Assembly (NCBI GenBank): GCA_030340625.1
Contig: JAOPHQ010001750.1
Location: 62,001 to 126,000 of the forward strand
Reading direction: 5' to 3'
Source of the DNA: Merluccius polli
Taxonomy: Eukaryota; Chordata; Actinopteri; Gadiformes; Merlucciidae
Length of the DNA: 64,000 nucleotides
Both the position numbers and the translations under genes were made by a program. Numbering within the stretch: position 1 is the stretch's first letter; each line of letters starts with the position of its first letter. Positions 34,343 through 45,338 of this stretch are shown here, piece after piece. Under the pieces are notes generated by a model. It made no database searches. It saw nothing but the letters and a program-made list of their open reading frames with translations, and was not told the DNA's origin.

Positions 34343-35185
34343 GGGAGAAAGAGACAAACAGGTCAGGGTGTTTAACAGGACAGTGTAACGTTTATTTGGC
34401 AAGGCAGAGAAACGTATCACCAATGATGAATTGATGTCTGTGGACGACACATTCGTACTAGTTTTATCCTGTGCAAATTCTGCATAAAACCATCAAAATT
34501 ACACACACACATACACCCCCCCCCCTCTATGAATAATTAGTGCTGCTGAAAAAAGAATCTGTGTTCTCCGAGAGCGGTTTGTGCAGCCCATCATGAAGAC
34601 ATCACACAGCGTGGTGTGTGGTCATGTCTGTTTTGTAAGTGGCACACACACACATGCACGCGCTTCAGTTATGTTCAAAGGCTCAAATGTGCCTCGTGCA
34701 TGCAGGGACATGACATGCATATACTATGAAAATAACACACACACACACACACACACTCAGAAGTGGAGCTTGAGATGGTTTTGTCAGTCGCTGTTGATGG
34801 CTGAATAAAAAAAGGGGGGGGGGCGTGGTCCCCAAGGTACCGAGTTATTTGTAAATATGAAACACACACACACACACACTGGCAGGGTTTCAAAACCAAC
34901 TAATGGCATCGTTTGACTATTGAGTTCATCCTCACCCTCATGTTATATCTTTGCCATTTATTAGCGCATTTCCAGTCCTACTTATTACTTATTTTCCTTC
35001 TCTTTGCCAAACTACTTCATATGCAAAAATAAATAAATAAAGAAGATGTTTACTTCGGATCAAAGTTTCTCCCTCCTCTCCCATCTAAAAATGGCCTTAT
35101 CATTATGCCTGTGAAGAAGGGAAAAAAAAACAGTGGTGCGTTATCACACGTCCCGATTGAATCCCACTGTTTAATTAGCGGGCGC
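34343..35185. other. Non-coding with minor simple repeats
   Basis: Short AC runs near 34735-34756 and 34862-34880, and C- and G-runs near 34517 and 34815. No gene is seen. Confidence 0.5.
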
Positions 35186-35189
35186 GTTA

Positions 35190-35480
35190 AGCCCAGCGGC
35201 TTCACACGAACACCGCGTCTCTCTCACCAACATGGCCGCCGCGGCAGGGAGGAGACACACTGCGGAAGTCAACAACAGGATAGCAGGTCGACGGCCGCGG
35301 ACGCGTCGGTAATCTGCGTCGACAAGCAAGACGCTGCTACCGTTGCGATTATGTCGACAGTTGCGGCTGTTTGAGTTGAGATATCCCTCCCGTGGACCAA
35401 ACAAAGAGGCGGGCGGCCATTGCGCCGCGGAGGCCGGAAGAGGAAACGTCTAACGAAGCGGAGCGTCGAGTTTCCGGTAC
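35190..35480. other. CpG-rich patch with YY1-like motif
   Basis: CpG is frequent here (CGACGGCCGCGGACGCGTCGG, split by other words), in contrast to the CpG-poor surroundings. AACATGGCCGCCGCGG at about 35229-35244 matches the YY1 core. It could be an unmethylated promoter-like island or a young transposon end. No exon follows that I can support. Confidence 0.35.
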
Positions 35481-35510
35481 GATTCCTAACCCCCCGTTCA
35501 GCCTCAACGT

Positions 35511-35630
35511 CATTTGACGTAATTTCAACATTAATTAAAAAGGTGCTGTTCATAGCGTTGGTTGTCGATCCCCCCCTCCCCGTTGCATGACGTCACAACA
35601 CCGCTGTTGCTCGAAGCACGCACTCCCTCC
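35511..35630 (+). repeat. Duplicated segment, copy 1
   Basis: It matches 37276-37456 in the same orientation: CATTTGACGTAATTTCAACA, then AAAAGGTGCTGTT, GGTTGTCGATCCCCC, GTTGCATGAC and CACAACACCGCTGTTGCTCG, to CTCCCTC. It lacks about 60 bp present in copy 2. The P-like element starts 17 bp after it. Confidence 0.85.
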
Positions 35631-35647
35631 CTCCATACTGTGCGAAC

Positions 35648-36103
35648 CATAGACATATATACGTAGACGCCTCATGACGTGCTGGAACGTAACCCAGCGT
35701 CGCCGCCATATTGATTGGGTCTCCTCACTCTAGTCTAGCATAGGAGTCAACGGGAGAGCTATGCCAGTATTTTGTGCAGTTTACGGCGCAGTATTGACAC
35801 CAGATCGCGTGGGATTACCTTTCACAAGTAAGATTGAACAATAATTCTTATTTAAAAAAATAAATAATAATAATTCGTCCTGTATCATAAATAAATCTCT
35901 GCCATTTGTAACAAACCAAACCGTGTGAAAATCCGGTAAAAATTCGGGGAGTTATGCTTATTATTGTAGTTGGGGATACACCTTCCTCCATAGAAATGAA
36001 TGGACTGGGGACGCATGGGGACCCATACAAGATGGCGGCCGCGCTGCTACGTCAGCTCTAACGGGCAGCGTCAGTCAATGAGGCGTCTATGTATATGTCT
36101 ATG
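35648..36103 (+). mobile_element. P-element-like non-autonomous transposon
   Basis: The inverted ends begin CATAGACATATA and continue TAGACGCCTCAT for about 28-30 bp with one 2 bp indel and one mismatch. An exact 8 bp target duplication, GTGCGAAC, sits at 35640-35647 and 36104-36111. Ends starting CAT, an 8 bp duplication and a THAP-like first exon inside together point to the P/THAP9 superfamily (inference). At 456 bp the copy is internally deleted. AAGATGGCGGCC near 36028-36039 is a YY1-like site. Confidence 0.8.
35761..35828 (+). pseudogene. THAP-like first exon inside the P-like element
   Basis: An ATG at 35761 reads MPVFCAVYGAVLTPDRVGLP then FT, followed by a good splice donor (A|GTAAGA). 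THAP domains start MP.(Y/F)CAA.GC and reach (G/V)(L/V).FH.FP after about 20 residues. Here the start, first Cys, Tyr-Gly and the GLPF position are kept. The second zinc-binding Cys is replaced by Ala and the His after Phe is missing. THAP domains bind transposon ends in P-type transposases. No downstream exon is seen in the element, so no protein is expected. Confidence 0.6.
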
Positions 36104-36412
36104 GTGCGAACACCAAAAGTGGACAAAGAGGAAAATGACCCCGGAAGTCATTCATTGTGTATTGGGAGCCAGGCGGAGAAAGAGGGAAAAGAGGAATTGG
36201 CAGAGGCGGGTGGAATAGGCGATTTAGGAGGATTAAAAACAGTTAAAAATCCTCCAACTTTATGTAAATGAGCTATGACGCATCTAGGAGGGAAAGGTGG
36301 AAAATCCATTGATAGCCAATGGGGATGTCTCGTTCTGCTGTCATCCCTCGGTCAGATCTGTCCCAGAGAATAACCCGCGTAATTTTAGTTCCTACCAAAC
36401 ATATGTTCCAAG

Positions 36413-36538
36413 ATGTCACTGGAAATGCTGATTGCTGCTGTAGCAGAATACCCAGTCCACTATGATTTGACCTTGTTTGCATACAGGGATCAAGACGGCC
36501 GATGCGTGGAAAAAGGTCGCTCTTGTCGTTGGTTTGCC
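36413..36538 (+). pseudogene. MADF-domain ORF relic
   Basis: An ATG at 36413 opens MSLEMLIAAVAEYPVHYDLT, then LFAYRDQD. After a one-base frame change comes DAWKKVALVVGLP. Together these give the MADF pattern: L(I/V)..V..YP.LYD.....YRD....AWK.VA. MADF modules are Myb-related DNA-binding domains found in host regulators and as the second ORF of PIF/Harbinger transposons. The reading frame ends in the palindrome at 36516-36553, whose left arm is the VALVVG coding sequence. The conserved C-terminal part (C..RWK.LR) is missing, so the gene is truncated and dead. Confidence 0.6.
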
Positions 36539-36553
36539 AACGACAAGAGCGAC
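36516..36553. repeat. Perfect 17 bp-stem hairpin
   Basis: Arms 36516-36532 and 36537-36553 are exact inverses with a TTTG loop. The left arm is MADF coding sequence, so the right arm looks like an inverted copy of it. Confidence 0.93.
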
Positions 36554-37172
36554 ATTTCCGTAAATGATAATGATAAATATCATTTCCATTTCATTTCCAT
36601 AAATATGATTGGGGAGTAATTCTGTTTTTAATGACTTTATCAAGTAGCTTTCCATCAAGTAACTTTCCGTGATCAACAATGTCGGTAAATGGGCTGTGCT
36701 ACAGCAGTAGTTGCATAGTGGTGTTTAACGCGTGTGGCGTGCTGGCCCTTTAAATTTAGAAGCAAGAATGAACATTCTGAAGGGGGACAAAAGCGACATA
36801 AGTGACTTAGGTGGCGTGGACAAGGCGGATTCCTCTTTGTGCGCTTTCGGTGTGAACGCACAGATAGAGTGGTGCAGGAACGAGTCCTAAAACCCGGAAA
36901 TCCGTTAGCATTTTGGCACTTCCGGTTCCCTCGTCTCGAAGTCAACAGGTTTTTTGAATGTGTTTTTGGTTTGATGCCTGAAATAAGGTCTGTGGTTAAC
37001 ACAAGCTTAAGAGATGGACATGTTTTGGTCTACGACATAAAATACGTCAGTAAATACCCCACTCGTAAATTTTGAAGCTTTTTAAAAAACTTTTTTATGA
37101 TTATCTTGCTTAACAAAACGTGTGAGTATCATAAACTTTTATTTGCCACAGAGCTTATTTTCTGCAAAAATC
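36554..37172. other. Probable transposon-derived sequence, unnamed
   Basis: This stretch lies between the MADF relic and the second hairpin, within the interval bounded by the duplicated segments. No known domain is recognised in its frames. It may be the rest of the element that carried the MADF ORF. Confidence 0.3.
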
Positions 37173-37207
37173 CAAAAAGCCAATGGAAAAAAAACATTGG
37201 CTTTTTG
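37173..37207. repeat. 13 bp-stem hairpin with A-rich loop
   Basis: CAAAAAGCCAATG (37173-37185) and its exact inverse (37195-37207) enclose a GA8 loop. A smaller hairpin of the same style (TGCTGA, A-rich loop, TCAGCA) lies near 37315-37336. Confidence 0.9.
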
Positions 37208-37275
37208 TCGAGGGAACCCCGGGCGATGCTCACTTCCGGGTTGGCCTACAAAAATACGTCATCCCTGCACCACTT

Positions 37276-37456
37276 CATTTGACGTAATTTCAACATGGCC
37301 GCCTACATCATACATGCTGAGAAAAAAAAATCAGCATTTTATAAGACTGCATGAATTAAAAGGTGCTGTTGATAACATTCAGCCGCTGGTTGTCGATCCC
37401 CCCTCCCTGTTGCATGACATCACAACACCGCTGTTGCTCGAAGCACGCGCTCCCTC
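37276..37456 (+). repeat. Duplicated segment, copy 2
   Basis: The fuller copy of the segment at 35511-35630. It includes ATGGCCGCCTACATCATAC and the A-rich hairpin that copy 1 lacks. The two copies lie about 1.65 kb apart and bracket the P-like element and MADF relic. Confidence 0.85.
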
Positions 37457-37459
37457 AAT

Positions 37460-38240
37460 GGTCGCCGCATCCTGCACATTTCGTGGTCGAGTGGAGTGAG
37501 ACTCGGACAGACTCGTTACACGTACTTAGTAACATTGTTACACTATTGGCCCACAAGCCTGGTTAGACATCTTAGACAGAGATAAACAAAAACGTTCAAT
37601 TTTAACCCGGCAACATTTTTTTGGAAGAGCGATACTTTTATTAGGCACCTTTTAAAAGCTCTCTGAATGTATTTTTATTTTGTAATTATTATTTGTCTTT
37701 TTAATTAACGAGACCGCTGTCTTGAGAGTTCACTGTAGAGTCATCTGATCTTGAGTGAGTGAACCTGGTTTGGTGGTGGGAGACGCAAGGATCTTTATTA
37801 TCCATTTCTAAATGATAGGGAGCTGTAGTAGTAGCCTCTTCAAACAAGATACCCAGCTACAAATGGAGGTTATTTCTTGTGTGTGTGTGTGTGTGTGTGC
37901 GTGGTTTTATGGCCTCCATTAACGATGAGTTACACTGAACGTTTATTTTGTGTTCCCTTCCTTCCACCCTCGGTGTCAGCATTATCGGGCTACAAAAATA
38001 AATAAATAAACAAGATAAATCAGCTTTTTTTACGGTAAGTAAGCTAGGCGTAGGCGCTGAGCTAAGGACAGCGACGGTGTTATTAACAGTACACGCACCA
38101 GGAGTTGAATGTGTGTGGGGACTCTTTCTTAAAAGAAAACTTTTTTCTATTTATTTAATTGACTCAATAATTTATTGCATTCTGTCAAGACGTGCACCCA
38201 CATGTACACTGCATGAGTGGGTTGTTGTGAGCCTTTTCCC
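37460..38240. other. Non-coding, nothing recognised
   Basis: A short (GT)n lies at about 37879-37898. No exon or transposon end is supported. Confidence 0.5.
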
Positions 38241-38249
38241 TGTTATATA

Positions 38250-38400
38250 ACGGTATAATTCAAGGATACATTGAAAAGAAATCAGCTAGCCAATCAAATT
38301 AATTTGCAGGATGATTCTAAAGCCTAATTGGACCAGCCGGGGGAACTATCCGTCCTCGTTGGCAGTAAAGTAATTCGTCTTCGGTGAGCTCTCCCACCCC
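38250..38400. other. Candidate conserved non-coding block
   Basis: Repeat-free sequence with CAATCAAATTAATTTGCA and GCCTAATTGGACC, a homeodomain-rich mix. It cannot be verified from one genome. Confidence 0.3.
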
Positions 38401-38821
38401 CCTCTCTGTTGTTTAGTTAATCATGTAAGAAACATTATGTCTTCATTTTCTTATTTTCGTCCTGACTCTCGTCAGCTCTGGGAACACCAAGGTGCTCCAT
38501 ATGCCGTCGTGCCCGAGAGTCTCCTAAATGAAAGCGCGCTGGGGAGAAGCGCTCCCGTCTCTCACATTCACGGCAACGACTCCCGAAAAATGCACTAATT
38601 GCCAGGCAAGCCTGGGGAACAGCAGGGCCCTCTTGCTTGTTTTTACAGCGAGCATAGCGGTGCTGTAGTGCTACGTAAGGCCCCCGAACATCACACTCCA
38701 GAGTTTGACACCATTGTGTCAAAAATTGGTGCTCAGCTCGTCAGTGCCTTCTTCGAGCGGTGCGCGTGTGAGCCCAAGCCAGCGATAGCTAAAAATGAAC
38801 ACTTGGGATGCTTTTCCTTCC

Positions 38822-38985
38822 CCCCTCTCTCTCTCTCCCTCTCTCTCTCTCTCTATGTCCCACTCTATTCACCTCTCTCTCTACCTCCCTCTCTCAAACC
38901 TCTTTCTGCCATTCTCTCTCTACCTCTACTCCTCTATCTACCTCCCTCTCTCCCACTCTCTACCTCTTTGTCTCGCTCGCTCTTT

Positions 38986-39020
<35 letters not shown>
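38822..39020. repeat. (CT)n pyrimidine tract
   Basis: About 200 bp of nearly pure pyrimidine with CTCT and CCCT units. Confidence 0.95.
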
Positions 39021-39021
<1 letters not shown>

Positions 39022-39902
39022 CCTCTCTCTGGTAGTATTATTTATGTAGAATGAAATGCACGCTGATTAAGGCATCTGTTCTGCCGGGAATTTGCGTCAC
39101 AGCCTAACCAACCACCAAAAAGAACAAGCGGGGGAGCTGTGGTGGTGTGTTTTTTGTTGCATAGTTTTATGTTGTCAGTTTGACGTTGACGGGGTGTCAT
39201 GCATGCGAGCATTCTCGAAAAACGTACCCATCCCAGCCTCAAAGATGTAAAAATAGAAAACTGACACTTAGAAATGTTGACTGGCTGCATTGCTTCGAAA
39301 GGCTGCTGCTGTGTTTATGAATTGTTTTAGTGAAAAGTGAATACATTTTGAATGATCCAGAAAAACATGATCTTAGTTTTAGATTTGTTTTTAGTGCTTT
39401 TAATGAGCCATGATTCATGCTCGCTTGAAGCCAACGACACTCCCTGCTTTTTACATCCGTTGTTCTCAGATTGATTGGAAGAAAGCCTCCATATTCATGC
39501 TCCTTTCATCTCTGCCCAGACACAGAAAACCAGAATAGTGCACGTCATTATTTTTTAGGAATCCAACTTCGGTTGAAATGTACCGTGAGCAAATCGGAAA
39601 AAAATAAATTATAAAATAAAAAAGGTGACGTATTCAGCCACGGAAGGACAAAAAAAAGTCGACCGGGCTCGGGAAGCAGAGTAGGTTGACGCTGTTGTAA
39701 TGGAAAATTGCAATATGCATACTCAGTTGTCCTTAATAGAATCCAGACAATGTGTACTTGGTTGTTTTTCTCAAACTCCTGCACTGCTCTGTCACCATTA
39801 CTGTCTGGGAGCTGCTGTCCCAGCTGCTCCCGAGGTGGCAGAGGTCACCTCGCCTTTTTGCTCTCATCACCTTGATGTTGCTAAACACCCTATATAGTGA
39901 AG
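39021..39902. other. Non-coding, nothing recognised
   Basis: Mixed-complexity sequence without supported features. Confidence 0.5.
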
Positions 39903-39919
39903 CCCCCCCCCCCCCCCCC
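39903..39919. repeat. Poly-C run
   Basis: Seventeen consecutive C. Confidence 0.95.
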
Positions 39920-40154
39920 GAGAGTATCTCGGGAGGAACGATGTTTTAAGATGAAACTTTGACCACAACTGCGCTTTGTTTACAACAAAGAAGATGGCCT
40001 TCTGTTAGCAAGGGCCGATTGGCTTCCTGTCGACTGTGACTGAGACTCGTCCTGCCCAGGGGCGAGAGGAATCTACCGGCAAGCATTTTGATCACTCAAG
40101 TGTCCAACTGATGGCAAGACAGAGCAGGAGGCAGTAGACAGATGAACATGTTCG

Positions 40155-40275
40155 TGCGTGAGAGCGAGAGAGAGATGAAGAGAGAGAGAGAGCACAGAGA
40201 CAGAGAGAGAGAGCGAGTGAAAGATACATAGAGAGAGAGAGAAAGAGATGAAGAGCGAGAGAGAGGATAGATGAG
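40155..40275. repeat. (GA)n purine tract, imperfect
   Basis: GAGAGA blocks with ATAC and CG interruptions. Confidence 0.9.
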
Positions 40276-41515
40276 TGACGTAGTGGGAGGGATGAGGTGT
40301 GATAGATGGATAAATAGAAAGACGGATGGCTAGAATATGAAACACTGACGATGACGAGCAGGAAAAAGGAGGGAATGAAGGACGACTCGCTCCTCCGGCA
40401 TTTTTGGCTCTTCAGAAACCTTACACCTCTTCCTCTTCCCCTCCCCGCCCCACCCCCTCCTCTCTCCTCCTTTTTCCAGTCATCTTTGCGGAAGATGATA
40501 GCATTGATCATCTGCTTAAAAGGACCACTTTTCCTGTCACCGTATCACCTCGCTTCACTGGAGCTGACGGGCCCGGTTGCCTTAAAAAGGTTTTTACTCT
40601 GCTTGTAAGCGCGTTGAGGCCTGCGATCCATCGGATCTCCTTCCGCGGTGCTGACGCCTCTCGTCTTGCCAGTTGCCGGCTGACAAATCCAACTGTGATA
40701 TGGATTTTTTCCGGCAATCCGCACCCACTTTTTTTTTTTTTAACCCCCACACCTTCGCTCAGTCACTCATCTATTCATTAATTAAATGATTCATCCGTAC
40801 ACAGTTGTTTGAGGACCTTAAAAATAGACTTGAAGTCCTATACGAAGCGAGCGGAAAAATACAGCCCTGCTACATCCGCGCTCCGAGCACTCTGCTTCGT
40901 TAAAGAAGGATTCTATTGGTTTTTCCGCTTCGCTCTACATATACGAACCGGAAATTCACACTGCTTGTGCTTTTGGGGCTTAAAAACACAGAGGTGGCAT
41001 ATCCAACGGACAGAGTCTGCGCTGAGCGCAGTGGAATCAGCACCCCAGTCCTGGTTCCGTTACTAACAAACACTTAAGTGAAAATCACTAGAGTGAAAAA
41101 ACAACTTGGCTTATTCCATTACCCCTGTCCCTCCCATGATGCACCAGTTTATACACCTCCTCCAAGCGGATGTAGCGATCTCCCTGGGCCATCGAAGGTG
41201 GAAAAAAAAAAAGTACATAGATTTGGTTTTTCCAGATTGCTCCCGTGTTTCCCTCCCGATATGAATCCACTCGTCTACACATAAATCTCGGGAAGGTACC
41301 GGCGCGCCCCCCCGTCGGGCCTCTGCTTATTAGCTCGCGGCTCACGGGTTTCGATTGATCACCTCGCGAGGACGGGAGAACAAAAGGTGTCGGGAGGATT
41401 CTCTCTGCTCTGCCTGATTTATGGAGACCCGGGACCGGCGCGCGCGGGGGGGTCACGCCAATTTTACTGTAAAAAAAATATCAAAAACATGCATACACAT
41501 AAACATGGCACTGAA
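40276..41515. other. Non-coding, locally GC-rich
   Basis: Complex sequence at 40490-40700 and a CpG-rich, C-run and G-run containing stretch at 41280-41455. No exon is convincing. Confidence 0.4.
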
Positions 41516-41524
41516 ATACCCATA

Positions 41525-41670
41525 TACACAAACACACACATGCACACACACACAGATGAAAGCGTGCACACACACACGCATACACAAACACACACGTGCA
41601 TACACACAGATGCGCGCACACATGCACACACGCACACACAGATGTAAGAACACACACACACACACACACT
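41525..41670. repeat. AC-rich imperfect microsatellite
   Basis: AC blocks separated by ATGC and GATG words, purest at 41650-41669. Confidence 0.93.
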
Positions 41671-41699
41671 CACATAGTTGGACTGGTTTCCTCAGCAGA

Positions 41700-42590
41700 G
41701 TGGAGGACAGTGAGCTATGGTCTTGAGTGGTGGCCTAAGACAGTTGAGATCTGTTGAACCAAGTGATGCATGAGAGGCCTGACTGGAAGACGATCCACTA
41801 GCTCAACTCAAGGAGGCTATAACTTCACTCAAGCAGACTCCCACACCACAAACCACCTCCCTCTTCATTTATTTATGTTGACTACTTTTCTCTGTGATTC
41901 CGGCCCATCGCCACGAGTGGGTGCTGTTGCTCCAGCAATCCCTTTCCCTCGGCTCCCGTGACCCACTTTCCCCTGGCAAGGAGGGAAAAAAAGCCACTTA
42001 AACAGGACTGCCTCACCTCACCTGTACTAACTTAAGTAGTGAACTCATCTCGGCAACAGGATTGCGGCGACCTCATTTGTATCTGTCCGTGCGGACTAAA
42101 CGGTCGGCTGGAGAGGCAGTGGCTCTCCAGCTGGGCAGAATGAAGCGTCTCTAGGAGCAGGCAGCCGCAGCCAGAAAGACACAGCCAGACAGACAAGGCC
42201 AGACAGACGGGGCCACACACACACGGCCAGGGGTTGAGTTCACATCGCACCTCCCGCGCAAAGCATCGCGACTCCCGTGCTGCCGAGCCCAACATGGCAT
42301 AGCTTCATGCCGTTACACCATCGTTGGATGCGTACAGATGCAAAAGGTATCATGCTGGGAAGACCACACCCAGCACAATTTCCTCGTGCGTGTGTGTGTT
42401 TTCACAACACGCAGGTCAGTCCCTATAACAAACCAAACCTGCACTGGACAGCAGAATCCTCCCAGTCCACCCACCACGAAAAACATACTGTTGTCATCGC
42501 TCTCTCTCGCTCTCTCGCTTTCTCTGTCTCTCTCTGTCTTTCTTTAGGCACACTGCATACCCTCTCGGTTGCGGTTGCTCATAAGACTTG
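41700..42590. other. Non-coding sequence
   Basis: A short imperfect tandem of GCCAGACAGAC units lies near 42183-42213. Nothing else is recognised. Confidence 0.45.
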
Positions 42591-42788
42591 TCGTTTGCTG
42601 AGTGGGCAGCGGAGAGCAGAGGAGGAGGAGGAGAGGTAGAGAACTAGGGAGAGAGCTAGAGAGCGAGCAGGAGGGAGGGAGGGAAGGAGAAAGAGAGAGA
42701 AGAGTTATCTAACAAGATTAGTTGAGAAAGAGAACAATAGAGTGGAGAGCACTTAAAAATACTTCTGGCATGAGCCCTCACTCACAAG

Positions 42789-42789
<1 letters not shown>

Positions 42790-42866
<77 letters not shown>
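42790..42866. repeat. Long (CT)n microsatellite
   Basis: About 77 bp of pure CT. Confidence 0.98.
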
Positions 42867-42870
<4 letters not shown>

Positions 42871-44969
42871 ATCTGACTTGCACTCTCCCATTCCAGCCTA
42901 GAGAACGGAGGGGCCCTGTTAATAATGGAGAGGAGAGGAGAGAAACAAGAGAGAGTTAAAGTAACACAGGAGAGAAAGGAGGGAGGGGGGACAAAGAGAG
43001 AGAGAGAGAGAGAGAGAGATAGGGGGAGAGAGAGCTGGACAGGGGAGGGGAGGGATGGATTTTAATTAACCAATCCAAGAAGAAAGGACTTTCCATTTAG
43101 ATGGAGTGACAAGATCGGAGGTGGAGGATATTGGCACTGCACAGATTGAGCCAGGCCATTGGGTACAGGGACATTGGGGGGTGTGTGTGTGCGCGCGCGC
43201 GTATGCATGTGCGTGTGGGTGGGTTTGGCGAACCGAATACAGGACAACTGGATCGAAAAAGGTTTTTGAGATAAGGAACCGGAAAAAAAAAAACAGATGG
43301 AGAACGAGACAGATAGAGAGATAGAAAGGGAGAGGATGGAGAGAGATAAAGAGAGTGAGACAGCGTAGTATAAAGATAGTAAGAGCAGAGAAAGCAAAAG
43401 TGAAAGTAGGGAGATCCAGATGTGGGCCCATGGTGGTGGAGTGTTCCTCTGTGCAGTCAGTGGGGGCAGACACAAGATGGAGTATTTCCTGTCAAGAATA
43501 GCCAGGTTTGATCAACTGCTTGGCCCAATTCTACCTCCCGACATGAGGTTGGGTGGAAAAACGCAGAAACCAAAGACAGAACGGGAGAGAGAGAGAGAGA
43601 GAGAAAAAAAAAAACTAAAGTATGAGAGCAAGGCCAAACTAATTTGTTATTTATTTTCCCCCCGGTCGGCTGCGCACCATGTGTGCATTGAGACGTCGAC
43701 ATGGGCAAACAAGAACAAATATCCTCCCCCCCTCTCCATCGGGCAGATGGGGAATCAGAAAGGTAGAACAACATGACAAATTTCCCCGCCGCCTATCGAA
43801 CTTCCGGTGAGAGAGAGAGAGAGAGCGCACTTCAAAACTGATTGGGCTCCTCCATGTCAGCGCATTCCCTCCCCCCATATGTGGCCCACTACCTTCTGCT
43901 GGCTCCAGGTCAAAAGCACTCGAAGAGGGCCGTCCGTCTGTCAGTCTGTCTTTGCACACCGTCAGTCTGCTTGCACGCAAGCTAGTTTTCAAGCTAGTTC
44001 ACCTTGGTTATAAAGGGTGAAACTTCCACAAAAGACGTCTGCCCATACGCTCTGCCCTTGAAACGTACACACAGATACACACACGCACGCATGCACACAT
44101 ACACACTCACACACACACCTACGCCAAAGTCTCTTGAACCATTGCGACCTGTCCTTTACTTGAGCCTTTCCAATTGACTGTCCTATCGAGTGTGTTAGGA
44201 GGCAGAAAATTAATGTGTTTACCCGAACCTACACTCTGAAAAAAATACACAGAAATGGTTTAGTTTGGCGCATAATTTGTGTGGATGGGGTCTCTGGAGT
44301 CGCCGTGGCCTCTCTTTTTACACCACACAACAAACATGCGACAGGAGAGGAAGTCTCCCGTCTCCTTCGCAAAATAGGCCACCGTTTGAATATTTCACAG
44401 TCGCCTCGTGTTTATCGAGCGCTCGCTCCTTTTGAACCATCGGCTCATCCGGAAAAAGAAAGAAGAAGAAAAATGCATAGCGAGAAGCAAATATATGGAA
44501 ATGTAAAAAAATACATTAAAAAAAAAACGTTTTTGTGTGTACGGTGTGTGTGTGTCTGTGTGTCTGTGCCCGTGCATGCATGAAAGCGTTAGGGAATATG
44601 TCACCTGCTTGTTATGTAAGGCAAACCCTAGATAATGGCCATGCAGTGGGTCTCAAGAATCACCTCACCCTCGGCAGCCCCGGCCAATCAGTGTAGGCGC
44701 CTGGGGTGCAAAAAGGGAGGGGTCGCAAAGAAGAACATATTCGAGGGGCGGTTAAAAATGTAACACCATAGGAAACTGTGGGGTAGCGTGGGGGTAGGTG
44801 GCTGTCTCGCCATCGTCTGGTCTGGTGGGTGAGGGGGTGGGTGAGTATGGGAGAGAAAGACGACATGAGAGAGTGGCGACGCAGGTGGTATGCTTCTCTC
44901 AACTCCAGAGACCATTGGCCAAACTATTCAAATGGAGGGCGAGTACCGAATAAAAGGCCTATATAGTCA

Positions 44970-45005
44970 GAGAGAGAGAGAGAGAGAGGGGGGGGGGGGG
45001 GGGGG
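44970..45005. repeat. (GA)n joined to poly-G
   Basis: GA alternation runs straight into about 18 G. Confidence 0.95.
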
Positions 45006-45317
45006 CGAAAGATGAAAAGAGAGGTAGAGAGAGTAAGAGAAGGGGAGGTGAGAATATGTAGATACGAGTGGCAAAAAAAAGCGGCCCAAAAAACGGTCTC
45101 AGATCTGAGAATTGGAGACGCTCACACTCCAATCCCAGGAGTCCACCTCGGCCCAGTGCTGGTGCACATGCACACTCCTGGTGCACTATAGCCAGGGAAG
45201 AGGAGGAGGGGGCAGACCATGTGAAAAGGCATGTGGGAGAAAGGCATAGGGGAGATGATGGGGGTAAAAGGGGGCGAGAGGGAGCGAGGGAGAGGGATAA
45301 CTATGGATAATGATGTC

Positions 45318-45338
45318 GGGGGGGGGGGGGGGGGGGGG
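45318..45338. repeat. Poly-G run
   Basis: Twenty-one consecutive G. Confidence 0.95.

Noticed and set aside
35761..35828. Intact THAP domain gene
   Set aside because: Only the first exon remains, the second zinc-binding cysteine is lost, and no later exons follow in the element.
35511..37456. LTR retrotransposon with direct LTRs
   Set aside because: The repeats lack TG...CA ends, primer-binding site and polypurine tract, and no gag/pol sequence lies between.
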